Shown one piece after another: positions 46,830-57,948 of a DNA stretch of 64,000 nucleotides (positions within the stretch are counted from its first letter, which is position 1; each line of letters begins with the position of its first letter). The DNA is from Prorocentrum cordatum. Taxonomy: Eukaryota > Sar > Dinophyceae > Prorocentrales > Prorocentraceae. The position numbers and the translations under genes are program-made. A model generated the notes under the pieces. The model had not been told where the DNA came from, made no database searches, and saw only the letters and a list, made by a program, of their open reading frames with translations. The stretch is from positions 867,396 through 931,395 of the forward strand of contig CAUYUJ010015505.1 of the NCBI GenBank assembly GCA_963575745.1, in the 5' to 3' direction.

Positions 46830-47230
46830 GACATGCAGAAGAAGGAAAAGACAAGCTGCGTGAGCAGCACTGATCGGAGGTCCGCGCGGCTTTCTCGGAT
46901 CCGCGCTGGACCTAAGACGAAGCCAAGGCGAGGACAAAAACCCTGGTCAGGGGAAATCGAGACTCGCTGAGATCCGGTGGCTCTAGACGATGCCTCGGGC
47001 GCCGCGGTAATCTCAGAGCGCTCGGGACTGCTCTGAGAGCGTTCCGGAACGCTCTGGAACAGATTTATCCTCATCCTAGTCCTAACCCTGCCCGACGACC
47101 CCCCTCCCTGACGCGCGGAGCGCGCCAGGGGCGGCGCCGGAGGCGCCGCAAGGGGGAGCCCAGCGCCGATCCAGGACACCTGCGCGGACCTCAAACAGTT
47201 CATGCTCATGCAATTTCGGAGCTCACGCAA
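46830..47230. mobile_element. Expanded relative of the family I hairpin
   Basis: Left part CAGAAGAAGGAAAAGACA with GGAGGTCCGCGCGG, and right part GGGGCGGCGCCGGAGGCGCC, GGACACCTGCGCGGACCTC and TTCATGCTCATGC, resemble the two arms of the 47.6-kb hairpin. They are separated by about 180 bp containing CAGAGCGTTCCGGAACGCTC TG, a short perfect palindrome of its own. Confidence 0.5.
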
Positions 47231-47256
47231 CGGGGGTCAGCGCTGACGAGGGTCAA

Positions 47257-47470
47257 CAGGAAACCTTCCACAAAAAACCCAACCCTGAGACCCTAGGACG
47301 TCCATCGATTTTTTAATGCGGGGACCTCACGCGTTCCACCGCAGAACCATCGACACCCAGGAAACCCAGGGGAGCCACTGCAATCGCCTCTGGCTGACCC
47401 CGGTCTGGAAGCCCCCTGGAGCCGAACCCGCAGCGCCACCCTCCACAGACCCGGGTTCTTGGGAGCTGTA
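47257..47470 (-). pseudogene. LINE reverse transcriptase fragment (family F segment)
   Basis: This is a third copy of the segment also seen at 21.2 and 55.5 kb (CCTTCCACAARAAACCCA and GACGTCCAT landmarks). On the minus strand a frame runs from 47725 into it and stops near 47327. It lies between a foldback element at 46.83-47.23 kb and another at 47.6-47.8 kb. Confidence 0.45.
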
Positions 47471-47594
47471 CTGAGCGGCCGAGCTTCGTGACGAGGCCCT
47501 GGCCGATCTGGGCTTGGGCTGACCCCAGGGGTGCGTCCCCGACCCCGGACCTCCTCCCTCTAAACGGTCGCCGGACGTCGGTCTCGCGACTTGC

Positions 47595-47781
47595 CTAGAA
47601 GAAGAAGCGACAACGCTATATAAACATAAACTTTTGGCGCTCCGCACGGATCTCTTGGGTTTCTTGGATCCGCGCGCCAGGGGCGGCGCCGGTGGCGCCG
47701 CTGGGGGGCCCCAGCGCGGACCCAAGAAATCCGTGCGGAGCGCCCAAAGTTTATGTTCATAGCGTTTCCTCTTCTTCTAGT
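47595..47781. mobile_element. Long hairpin element (family I)
   Basis: Left arm CTAGAAGAAGAAGCGACAAC and AACATAAACTTTTGGCGCTC mirror the right arm GCGCCCAAAGTTTATGTTC and CTCTTCTTCTAG. The arms are about 80 bp and nearly perfect, around a GGCGCCGGTGGCGCC centre. No coding capacity. Relatives lie at 46.83-47.23 and 50.80-50.87 kb. Confidence 0.8.
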
Positions 47782-47804
47782 GACCAGGGCCTCCTCCCTC
47801 TGTC

Positions 47805-47990
47805 CCAAATCCCTTATTAATCGTCCCCCAGATCTGGTACTTTAAGGCGCCTTTTTTGTAACTGCGGGCGTCTGGTTTATTAGGGCGCTTTCGTTGGATT
47901 GGAGCTTAGGGGGTCCGGGTCATCAAGGCCCCTGGTCGAAGAGGGGGGTCCGGAATATTAGGTCGCATTTGGAGGGGGGTTCGGATTCTT
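47805..47990 (+). repeat. Family M repeat, plus copy
   Basis: TTATTAATCGTCCCCCAG, AAGGCGCCTTTTTTGTAACT, CTGGTTTATTAGGGCGCTTT and GGGGTCCGGAATATTAGGTC all recur, complemented and in reverse order, at 52085-52270. The pair lies 4.1 kb apart as inverted copies. Confidence 0.75.
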
Positions 47991-48027
47991 AGGGGGGGTG
48001 GATTAATGAAGGATTTGGAATGCCAAT

Positions 48028-48400
48028 AGATCCGACGTCGTGATTTTTTCAATACGGGGTCCCTGGAAGTCTCGACCCCTTCCCGGGGACCGATTTTTCA
48101 TCCTGAGTCGTTTTTGACGGTCCTGGTGCCTGGCGAGGGCCCCTCGAGGCCGAAAGCTGCAACAAAAACCTCCGTTTTGATTTTTTTCAATGCGCTGGAT
48201 CTCTGGGGTCGACTAACAAGGGATTTGAAGCAAGCGGTCGCCGGTCGTCGGTCGTCGCGACTTGCCGGGAGGGGCCGCGCTCCGGGGGCCGGTCTCTCAT
48301 CCTGAGTCGTTCTTTGACGGTCCTGACATCTCCGGCGAGGGCCTCGGGAGGCGTAAAATACCAAACAACTCCCGTCGTGATTGTTTCGCGACGCGAGGAG
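48028..48400 (+). repeat. Two tandem family E repeats
   Basis: GACGTCGTGATTTTTTCAA, ACCCCTTCCCGGGGACCGAT and GACGGTCCTGGTGCCTGGCG, then a second set starting near 48275 (CGGTCTCTCATCCTGAGTCG, GACGGTCCTGACATCTCCGG). GGTCGTCGGTCGTCGCGACT TGCCGG at 48242 recurs at 48565. Confidence 0.65.
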
Positions 48401-48479
48401 GTCTGGGAAGAAGGGGTTTGGAGTGAGCGGTCGCCCACCCCCCTTTCCCCCCAGTCACCCATCTTTCCTTCCTCCCCCT

Positions 48480-48860
48480 CCCCCTCCTCCTCCTCCTCCT
48501 CCTCCCTCCTCATTCCCCCTCCTCCCCCTCCTCCCCCTCGCGCCGCACGCCTCACTCCCCCTCGCGGTCGTCGGTCGTCGGTCGTCGCGGCTTGCCGGCC
48601 GAGGGGCCGCCCCCTCCGCGGGGCCTCGCTCTCGAGGCGGCGGCCCGGGGCGCGGGCCCGCCCCTCGGCGGGCGGGGCGCCGCGGGGGGCGGCCGAGGGG
48701 AGGAGGCGCCCGCCCGGGGTGCGGGCGCTCCACGGGCCGCCGGCCTGCTGGGGCGGCCTGGCGCCGGGCTCCTCCTCCTGCTCCTCCTCTTCCTCCTCCT
48801 CCTCCTTCTCCTACTCCTGCTCCTGCTCCTGCTCCTGCTCCTCCTGCTCCTCCTCCTCCT

Positions 48861-48908
<48 letters not shown>

Positions 48909-48910
48909 CC
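48480..48910. repeat. (CCT)n, GC block and (CTCCTG)n
   Basis: CCTCCTCC at 48480-48540, a GC-rich block at 48590-48765 open in several frames without a recognisable product, then a hexamer CTCCTG run at 48772-48910. Confidence 0.9.
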
Positions 48911-49037
48911 ATTCCTGTTCCTTCTGAGCAGCTCCTCGCTGTCGCACCCCGAGGCCCGTCGGAAAGGCGGGCTGGGCGTTTCGCCTGGGACTTCCTTTTC
49001 CATGTATGAGCCTGAAGCTTAAACACCGACAGTAGCT

Positions 49038-49157
49038 TTAGGTCGGGCGTGTCCCCCTACAGGCGGAGTTTGGGCGAAGAACTAAAACATACTCCAAACA
49101 TGCCCCCAAATTACTATTTTTGAATGCTCCTCCTGTAGAGGGACAGGCCCGACTTAA
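49038..49157. mobile_element. Family A MITE, short copy
   Basis: A 120-bp copy with both terminal repeats intact (TTAGGTCGGGCGTGTCCCCC, TCCTCCTGTAGAGGGACAGG) and a shortened interior (internal deletion). Confidence 0.75.
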
Positions 49158-49169
49158 GGCTTGGGGCGG

Positions 49170-49334
49170 GTCGTCGGGTCGTCGTCGGGTCGTCGCGGGG
49201 TCTGTCCTTCGTGGTCGGCGCTGTGTCGTTGGGCGCCGTGCGTCGTCGCTCGTCGCTCGTGTTCGTTCGCTCGTCGCTCGTCGTCGTCATCGTCCATCGC
49301 TCGTCGTTCGTCGGCGTTCGTCGTTCGGTAGCGC

Positions 49335-49383
<49 letters not shown>

Positions 49384-49445
49384 TCGTCGCTCGCGCTCAT
49401 GGTCGTTCGTCGCCGCCGTCGTCGGTCGCCGTTGTCGTCGTTCGG
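49170..49445. repeat. (GTC)n / CGTCGT field
   Basis: TCGTCGTCGTCG runs with CGTTCGTCGCTCGT variants, longest at 49335-49383. Follows a family A copy directly. Confidence 0.93.
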
Positions 49446-49481
49446 GGCGAAAGATGACCCACACCTCGCCGCGTCGTAAAG

Positions 49482-49830
49482 AGAGAACTCGCGGTGGGCA
49501 ATTCTTGCTTGTGTTCGGCCTCTGGGGGCCCTCGCTGGGGCCCGGGACCGTCAGAAAACGACTCGGGATGGGAAAGCCGGTCCACGGGAAGGGGCCAAGA
49601 CCTCGAGGGGGCCATGTCGTGAGTAAACACGACGTCAGGGCTCCGGAGGGGACTGGTGGCAGGCGCACGCCTCCAGCGTCACGTTTCAGCCACCTGGCCC
49701 ACCTGAGATCTCGAGCTCTTTCCTGGACGGGCGTTTCAAGACGAGCAGGTCTTCGACAGTCCTGGGGCTGGGGAAGGGGCCATGCCCCAAAAAGCTCCTG
49801 GCCGCCTTCTCTTCACGTCGCGAGGGGGCC
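49482..49830. repeat. Head-to-head pair of family E repeats
   Basis: A minus-strand copy at 49482-49634 (TTCGGCCTCTGGGGGCCCTC, GACCGTCAGAAAACGACTCG) and a plus-strand copy at 49705-49830 (GACAGTCCTGGGGCTGGGG) form an inverted pair. Confidence 0.6.
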
Positions 49831-49904
49831 CCGGGGGGGACAACGAATCGGGGCGCACGCACCTGCCTCTCCCAGCGCCCAACCCAGCGCCTGAGGCGGC
49901 CACG

Positions 49905-49965
49905 TGTCGAGGAGAGATGCATGGCGGCGGGGCCGAATCCAGCTGCATGCATCAGTTTTCGCCCC
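49905..49965 (+). repeat. Family Q repeat, partial
   Basis: GGCGGGGCCGAATCCAGCTG CATGCATCAG matches only the right part of the copies at 19.2 and 62.4 kb. Confidence 0.5.
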
Positions 49966-50276
49966 CCCTTTCCCCATACCCCCCTTGCTGCGCCTGCCCC
50001 GAGCAAGGGGGGGGGAGGGCGAGCCTGGCATGCGGCGGCTCAAAAACGCTGGGGGCCAGGCAGAAGCAGCGAGAGAGCGCGCTCCGTGGGCGCTGTATAC
50101 TGCGGAATCTCCCTCCCCCCTCTAGAACTTGGCCCCCCTCCCTCCCTCCCTCCCTCCTCCCACGGACCCTCCCCCCTCTCCGAAAATCACCGCCGCTTAC
50201 CTCCTGAACCGGAGCCCCCCCTCCTCCCCCCTCGGGGGGGAAACCACCCTTCTCCAACCCCCTTCCCCTTCGCAGC

Positions 50277-50365
50277 GGGCAAACGACGACGGCGGCGACG
50301 AAAACGACGAAGGAGACGACGACGAAGACGACGACGACGAAGACGACGACGATGACGACGGCGGC
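50277..50365. repeat. (GAC)n / (GAA)n microsatellite
   Basis: ACGACGACGAAGACGACGAC units. Confidence 0.93.
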
Positions 50366-51714
50366 CAGGACGCTCAGTCGGGCGGGCGGGGCACTAAATG
50401 TAACCCTCAGTCAATGATGGGGCATGGTTGGATGGAGATACAGGAAAAGCACCGACGACGGCGACAACATCCACGACGGACGGGCACCGCCATGCTCCGC
50501 AAGTCTGCCAGACTACCCCGTGTCATCCCTTGCAATGTCATCCCTTGCCATCTGCTCGGATAGCTTGCTTGCTGCCAGCCCGTGGCCTTCTGCCAACAAG
50601 GGGGCAGAATACGTGGAAGGCTCCATACACCGCACACCACCACCACCGTGCCCTGCCAGGGCCATGCCAGGGCCATAGGGTGTATACGCCCTCCTGACCG
50701 AAGCCAAGAGGGTCTACACACCATCCTGGGGTTCGGGATGGCCCTGGCGAGGTATGATTGATGCCTTCTGTGGACACCAACCGCCCTGCCCAGAAGAAGA
50801 AAAAGACATCTACTGTCGGAGGTCCGCGCGGACGTCTGGAGCGCAAACATGGCTGCGCCAGAGGCGCCGCCAGATGTGCTCATGTATCTCTTCCTTCTTC
50901 GAAGGTCGCTCCCAAGGCCCCAAAAGTTCGCTAGGACCTGTGATAGGGCCCAACCCGTTCCATGCTCTGCTTATGCGGGACACGTCGCCAGTCTGCCCGC
51001 CCTGTCCCTGAGCTCTTGATGGCCGAGCGCACGGTCAAAAACCGCCCCACCGCCGCCTCCACCTTCCGTTCTTCTTTCACAGCCTCCTCTGCCTCCATCC
51101 CTTTGCCTCATGAGCAAATGCCTTCCCCTTCCCGCACCGCCAGACGCGTCCGGAAGCAGGGCCCGGCGTTTCACCTCGGACGTTCTTGTGTTTCAGTCTC
51201 CTGGAGCTAAGAAGCTCATGGAGGCGGGTTCGTTTTCAGAAGGAGGTTCTCGTCCTGGCGCAGCGCACGCTCGTTGTAAACACGACGAACAAACAAGCTG
51301 ATGGAGGGCGGCTGTTTTTCAATCCCGGTTACGAATAACTCGCAACCTAAAACATGGAAGACCGTTTCATGAATGGAGGGAGGACCCTTTTTAAAACATG
51401 GCTCTCGCATGTAATGCTTCGAAGCTTGACCCAATACCTGTGTATGTGCGCAGCGCTTTCAATGCAAGGCACATCCTTTTCAAAGCGGAGCTCTCGCTGG
51501 ACAATGTTTGAAATCAATGGTCTTGCCCTCTGCGTTTCTTACTGCTGGTGCAGCACGGGGCCTGGCCTGAATGGCAGGCCAAGGTGGGGGGGGTCGTCTG
51601 TCAAGGGGAGGCGTCTCCCACAGTGGGAAGCAATACCTTCAGGGACTTAGGATGACAGGGACCTAGGACAGAATGTGGATTGCAATATCGTTGATGCATG
51701 TTTGGTTTACTCTG
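50366..51714. other. Mostly unassigned; one partial family I arm
   Basis: CAGAAGAAGAAAAAGACA and GGAGGTCCGCGCGGACGTC at 50795-50870 resemble a left arm of the 47.6-kb hairpin family. CATCCCTTGCAATG/CATCCCTTGCCATC is a short direct repeat at 50525. Nothing else recognised. Confidence 0.4.
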
Positions 51715-51718
51715 GTCC

Positions 51719-51750
<32 letters not shown>

Positions 51751-51945
51751 TCCTCCTCCCCCTCCTCCCCCCTCCTCCTCCCTCCTCCTCCTCCTCCTCC
51801 TCCTTCTTCCCCTTCCTCCCACTTCCCCGCCCCCTTCCTCCCCTTCCTCCTCCCCTCCCCCTCCCCCTTCCCTCCCTCCCCCCCCCCCTGTCCCTTCCCT
51901 CTCCTCTCCTCTCCCTCCCGTGCTCTCCCCCCCTCCACCCCCGAG
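51715..51945. repeat. Polypyrimidine (CCT)n tract
   Basis: Over 220 bp of C and T only, from CCTCCTCCTCTTCC to CTCTCCCTCCC. ORFs on both strands are artefacts. Confidence 0.93.
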
Positions 51946-51984
51946 GCTGGCCGCGAGCGGCGGGCCCGCCCGCCCCTGGGAGCC

Positions 51985-52084
51985 CACAGAGGACGCACGC
52001 GCCCCGCCACGCACAGGAATACGGCCCCGCCAGCCCGCGAGGACCGCCTCGTGCCACGCACGCTCGCGCAACGCGCACTCCAAC
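51985..52084 (+). repeat. Family N repeat
   Basis: GAGCCCACAGAGGACGCACG CGCCC, CACGCACAGGAATACG, GTGCCACGCACGCTCGCGC and AACGCGCACTCCAACTC. A more GC-rich version of the 45.7-kb copy, directly abutting family M. Confidence 0.55.
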
Positions 52085-52270
52085 TCTCTTATTCATCGAC
52101 CCCCTCCAAATGCGACCTAATATTCCGGACCCCCCTCTTCGACGGGGCGCCTTGATAAACCGGACCCCCTAAGCTCGAATCCAAAGCGCCCTAATAAACC
52201 AGACCCCCTCAGTTACAAAAGAGGCGCCTTAAAAAACTGCACCCGGGGGACGATTAGTGAGGGATTTGGA
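52085..52270 (-). repeat. Family M repeat, minus copy
   Basis: GACCTAATATTCCGGACCCC, CCCTAATAAACCAGACCCCC, AGTTACAAAAGAGGCGCCTT and GGGGGACGATTAGTGAGGG mirror the plus copy at 47.8-48.0 kb. A family E copy follows each. Confidence 0.75.
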
Positions 52271-52494
52271 CCCGTTTCGAAGCCAACGAGGACTCCTGTA
52301 CGTGTACGAGTCGGACTCGATGGGACAGGTCACGCGAGAGGACGCGAGACCCTTCCGAGCGCCACGCTGCAAGAAGAATGTGGGAGGCATGGGCCGCGAG
52401 GCACGGGACACAGGGAGTACCCTTGATTTGGCAGGGCCGAGCTACTCATCGGGGCCGACTGTACGTCCTTCTTTCGTTCCTAACTCCCCAGACC

Positions 52495-52665
52495 CCCGAC
52501 GTCGTGATTTTTTCGCAACGTCGACCCCCAGAGGTCTGGACCTCTTCCCAAGGACCAGTCTTTCATCCTGAGTCGGTTCTTGACCGTCCCGAGGCCCGGG
52601 GAGGGCCCCCAAAGGCCGAAAATGGTTTAAAAAAACCTCCCGTCGTGATCTTTCCACAGGAGGAG
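52495..52665 (+). repeat. Family E repeat, well preserved
   Basis: CCCGACGTCGTGATTTTTTC, GTCTGGACCTCTTCCC, TCATCCTGAGTCGGTTCTTG, ACCGTCCCGAGGCCCGGGG and AGGCCGAAAATGG. Adjoins the (GGA)n tract at 52660. Confidence 0.7.
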
Positions 52666-52832
52666 GAGAGGGGGAGGGGGGGAGGAGCAGGAGGAGGAGG
52701 AGGAGGATGAGGAGGAGGAGGAGGAGGAGGAGGACGAGGAAGAAGAGGAGGAGGAGGAGGAGGAGGAGGAGGAGGAGGAGGAGGAGCAGGAGGAGGAGGA
52801 GGAGGAGGAGGAGGAGGAGGAGGAGGAGGACG
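52660..52832. repeat. (GGA)n tract
   Basis: GGAGGAGGAGG with ACGAGGAAGAAG interruptions. The next 200 bp (52833-53040) is GC-rich and open in several frames, with no recognised product. Confidence 0.95.
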
Positions 52833-53139
52833 CGAGGAGGTACATGGGTCCCCACCCCCGCCCGGTGGCCTCTCGGGCTCCCGGCGCGGCGCCGCCCCGC
52901 CGCGGGGCGCCCCCGGGCCCCTCCACGCGCCCCAGGGGTTGTCCTCGCCGGGCGGGGATCGGCGGCGACGATACGGGCGAGTAGCCTCCAGGGGCGGGCA
53001 TGGCGCGCATTCGCCCGGGAGCCTGTTCGAAAACACAGATCATCGGCGCACCCGAATACATGTGTTGCTATCCCCTGGGCTTTTCGCCCCTGTCGTCGCC
53101 TCTGAGGGGAGGGGGCGGGGTAGAGAGGCGCAGCCGGCC

Positions 53140-53895
53140 AGAGAGCCCGCCTCGAGGCGTCCGTGAAGACGGCGGCGCTCCCGAACGCACTGAGAGTGCT
53201 CAAGGACGCTCTGGAACTTTCACCCAGCGATCCAATGCATTGACAAAGTCAAGACGGAGGGCTTTCGCAATTTTCGGCCTCTGGGGGCCCTCGTTAGGCC
53301 CCAGAACTGTCAAATATCTCAGGATGAAAACCGGTCCCGGGGAATGGGTCGAGATTTCATGTGGAGTCCCGAAACGGTGCGGTGACAGACCGTGCGGTGA
53401 CCTCGAAATCCCCCAAGACCTCGCCGCACGGTCCGTCAGCGCTCGTTTTCGGGACCTCGGAGGCTGCAGTCGCCCGAGACATCCTCGGAGAACGACCCGA
53501 GTCCCGAAACCGTGCGGTGACCCCGCATCCCCACCGACTCACCACACGGTGTGGTCACCACCCCGTTTGGGGGCCCCCGGCTTCTGGGGGCCCTGCATTG
53601 AAAAAATCACGACGTCGGACCTCAGGGGCCCCGGCCAGGGCCCGCCTCGGGGCGCCCGAGAAGACGGAGCGCTCCGGAACGCTCCGAGAGTGCTCAAGGA
53701 CGCTCTGGAACTTTGTTACCCAGAGATCCAACGTATTGAAAAATCAGCACGGATTGTTTTCGCAATTTTCGGCCTCTGGGGGCCCTCGCCGGGCCCAGGA
53801 CCGTCAAAAAACGGCTCAGGATGGAAAACCGATCCCGGGGAATGGGTCGAGACTTCCGGGGGCCCCGTATTGAAAAAAACACGACATTGGATCTT
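53140..53895 (-). repeat. Tandem duplication of a ~490-bp unit containing family E
   Basis: GAGAGTGCTCAAGGACGCTC TGGAACTTT occurs at about 53190 and 53684. Each is followed by a minus-strand family E copy (53232-53362 and 53728-53885); a partial one lies at 53578-53632. In between, GAGTCCCGAAACNGTGCGGT GA is repeated at 53364 and 53499, flanking inverted words. Confidence 0.6.
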
Positions 53896-55081
53896 TGGGA
53901 AGTGTTCAGGAACGTTCAGGAACTGCTGCGCAGATCGGTGCGCCCGTTCTCAAGGAGTGTCGCCCTCGCCGTCAACGCCGCGCACGTTCGTCGCAAAAGC
54001 CTCAGTCACTTTGCGGGCGGGGGCGGTGCAGTCATTGTGCCATCATGAGGCGCGCCAGCAATGGAATGAAGCGGCTCTTCTGATCGTGGCGGGCATCTGC
54101 CCGAGAGACTCCACGACGGCCCTGAGGGGCACGGAGAAGGCTTCACAGCGGCCCAAAGAACCAAAACGCGACAGGGAGACGTCCAGAATTTTGGGGAGCG
54201 ACGGTCGGCCAGGAAATCAATGATCGGGAGACACTCGCGCGTTCAAATCTCGAGAGAGGTGGCCAGGTCGGCCCATGTGGGCAGAGTCGAGATGGCCGCG
54301 CGGATTACAGCGGCAAGGTTGGCAAGAACGGCACTGCCAACGCGGAGGCCGCTCCATTCAGCAAGATGGAACCGGGACAGACAGCAAAGCGGCACGAGGA
54401 ACATCGGCTCGGGCAAGCGCTGTGCCAAGGTATCGGCTTCCTTGAAAGGGAGACGCTGGTCCTGGCTGACACGAGAGAACGCCGAGAACGCGCGGCTCTC
54501 GTGCACGCGGGAGGCTATGGCGGCGGGGGCGCCGACAGCCGCCCCAGGGCGATAGCGGGAGACCTGCTAGACCAGTTGAATACTGGGCCGCCCCACGGTC
54601 TCTGCCCTGCCCCATGCCCGCCCACGAGGCCGAGGTGTTCAAGGCGGCTGGCAACCTGGAGTTCAGAGCAGTCAGGGATGTGGGAGGAAATCCAATCCGC
54701 ACGACTTCTGGAGGCCTCAGCAGTGAGCAGGCCTGCGCGAGTTACGATGAAACACTTGTGGGCTTTGAGTCGGGGGTTGGCGACTCTGTCAAAAACCTCG
54801 AACGCAGCGTGGAGGCGTCTCAGAGCGGAAACCCATTCCACTGCATTCCCTTCGTGGTCAGCACAAGCCCGCGCGAATCCAAGATTGGGGGTTGCGATGA
54901 GTTCTTCGAAAGGTCACATGAACGGGTGGGAACTCACAGCGAAAATCCTTCCTGAGGCTGGGCGCCCGTGGATCATCCCCGGAAGGATAAGGAAGAAAGC
55001 CATGGACGTGGACCCGCGCCCGCCAATGCGCCGCACATCATCGTAACTCGTCTTGAGGAAACCTGAGAGGCTCCCCAAACC

Positions 55082-55240
55082 CCCGACGTCGTGATTTTTC
55101 CACAACGTCGACCCTCAGAAGTCTGGACTCCTTCCCCAGGACCGGATTTTCGTCCTGAATCGTTTTTTGACGGTTCCGAGGCCTGGGAAGGTCCCCCGGA
55201 GGACGACAAGGGATTTTTCACAACGCGAGGAGGTCTGGGT
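55082..55240 (+). repeat. Family E repeat inside the LINE
   Basis: CCCGACGTCGTGATTTTTCC, TTCCCCAGGACCGGATTTTC, GACGGTTCCGAGGCCTGG and GAGGACGACAAGGGATTTTT. It interrupts the minus-strand reverse transcriptase text between 55.36 and 55.04 kb, so it is younger than that LINE copy. Confidence 0.65.
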
Positions 55241-57948
55241 CTGGGATCTGGGGGGCATGAAGGGCCGAGAAGATCCAGGCGCGGCCGATGCCGGGGAACG
55301 CCTCTCCCCGAAGTCGAAGGGAGGCCAGCGATCGGGGGGCCGCTGCGCGGCGCCTTCGTCCAATCAAGCGACGCGGCTCATCGCGTCGAGTCCAAAATAT
55401 CTTCTCCAGAATTCGTTGTTGATGCCGGTGCGTTACAATGGGAGCTCGAGCACAAGAGACCTTCCACAAGAAACCCAGCCCTGAGACCCCAGGACGTCCA
55501 TTCACTATGTTGCGGGAGCGTCACGCTTTCTAAAGCAAAACCATCGGGACCCAAGAAAGCAAGGGCAGCCTGGAGGCAAGCGAGGTGTTTCTTGGCATGG
55601 GTTTCCACTTTATGTCAGGAAGCCGCTTGGTGAAGGCCCAAAACCGAGCGTCCGCGAGGCTCTTGATGTCCGCGCCCGAAGCCAAAGGCGAGTCTGGCCG
55701 GGGCGTCGGGGGGCGCCGATCTCGTCGTCGGCTTCGCCCCCTTTGGCGAACAAAAAACCCTGCTGCACGTTTGGAACACACGGCAGCGACTTACCCATCC
55801 AAATTCCAGGACAAGATTTCCTCCAGGATTTCGGCTCCAAGAGGCTGCGCTTTCCAGGCGTCTCGCGGAGGTTGGTCGGGCCCTGGGGCAACGGTGTTCA
55901 GACGCTGCAAACATGTCTTGACGTCGGTGATCGTGGATTTGGGTAAGTCGCGGAGGCTCGCGTCGAAGCCGAATCTGTCCAGATAGCTCTTGGCGGCAAC
56001 CTGATCGGTCGCCTGCTCGCCGAAGACGGGCCCCTGGTGCCTCGCCAACTGATCGAGCATTTCCGAGGAGCGAGCGATGGCCGCGCGGTCAGTTTCTGGG
56101 TCTGCTGAGGGGCTGGCAAGTCGGATGCGGGGCTTCCAGTCGAACGGAGCCCACAGACGCCCGCGCTTCTGAAGACCTCTGAGATGCCAGCGAAGCTTGG
56201 ACCTCGAAATCTGGCGCGCAACCTCCTGCAGCTTGGCGGGGGCCGACCTGGCGCTGCCCTGAAACAGCCGCTGGTGGGCTTTGTCCAGGGCAGCGTGGAA
56301 GCCACCGGGGTCGAGGAAAGGAGCCGTGCCAATAGGGATGACGATCGCCATGTATTGCGCGCTCAGACAGTGCGAGCGCTGGATCTTCTGAGCAAGGTGG
56401 ACATTCTGCTGCCAGACGGCCCTAGAGATAGAGCGGAAGATGATGCGGATGGTGAGGGGGTCTGGCGGCTTTCAACGGAACAAAAAAAAAACTCGGGTGA
56501 CACGGGCGGCTGCGGCCATGATGTCTTTGTGGAGGGAGAGCTTGAGCGGGGCAGATCGATCGGACATGCCCACCTGCTCCAGGATCTCTGAAACATTCCT
56601 GGCGAACTCGGGGAGGCCGATGATGTCTGATGTGATGGCGCGTTCCCGTGGCTTCTTGGGCCTCCGTGGCGCAAGAATGCATGATGTCGCAGCGTGGTCC
56701 GAGATGCTGGCTTTGTGGAGCATCTCGGGTGGGCCATGAATCCGAGCTCCTGTGGAAGACTGAGCCACTGCTCAACCAGGGAGCGAGACAAACAGGCTAT
56801 CGATGTCGCTCGGCGCCCTTAGCGCAGCATGGGAGTCTGTGGGCTCCGGTCCAGGAACGGCCCCGACAACGGCGCCAGTCACATTTGTGGGCATGCTTGA
56901 TTGGGGTGTCCCGAGTAGCTGCGGTAGGAGGGGCATCGGCAACAGTGGAGTCGCCGCCTACGATCACGAGAAACTTCATAAGGGGTCCTTTGGAGCTAAA
57001 TTGAGGTTCTGGGAGATCGCATACATGATGTAGTCGCCTGTGACGGGGGGGGCACAATTGTGTATGTTGTAGCGGGAGACGGAGGTGCTATCGAAACAAT
57101 TGATGCGAACATTCAGCGCTCTTCCCTGGACCAGCTCTTGAGCCTCAATCTCAGGTGCTGCCCGCCCAGCCGCAGCCGGAGACTTCGGAAAAGAGCGACT
57201 GCACAGCCGGTGGCATGTAGAGCATGAGGAAAGAGTGAGGCACGAGCATGGACAGGAACGTGGGAAGGTAGGTCATCCCCTCGATGTTCTCGATGGACCC
57301 GCGGGTCCCCAGGATGCCGGCAAGGCTCCCGCGCCTTAGGAGTTTTCGAAGGTACTGGAAAACTTGCGGTCCCCGAGCCGAGGAGAACGATGGAATGACG
57401 CACGCACTTTCCAGGACCCGAACAGGAGAGGAGCATGAGAAGGATGCTGACGACACCATGCCTCGAATCACGTGTTAGGGCCACTGCACAGGCTCGGGTC
57501 CGTCCACGATACCGGCAGTGGCACTCGCGATGAACTGGCGGCCGAGACCGTCGGCAATGAGGTTCGCGGCGGCCAAATGGTAGACGGTCGGCGAGGCGTC
57601 GCCAGGTTTTGGGTCAGACGGACAAGATCGGCTTCCAGCCGACGCTGATGGTACCCTTGATCTTGTCTCCGTAGAGGCGCTTGGCCATGTACGAGTCAGC
57701 ACACGCCTGCCTGATAGCCTTGGCCAGCTGCTCCCTCTTGATCTGGCACGGTGACTCGTCTGGGTCAACGAAGAGATCGACAGAGGTGCCGATGGATACG
57801 CGGGGGAATGACGAGCCCACGAGCCATCTGCTTGACGAAGAGAGAGCCGAACAGTTAAGAGACCTGACGGTGAGCACACTGGGGGGCGCCTCGAACACGA
57901 TCCTGGATACGCTGAGCAGCAGGAGGGCCTTTGAACAAGACCCCTGAA

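Noticed and set aside
52627-53061. A minus-strand frame as an N-terminal helicase exon
   Set aside because: GC-rich and open in all three frames, with no conserved motif or consistent splice sites.
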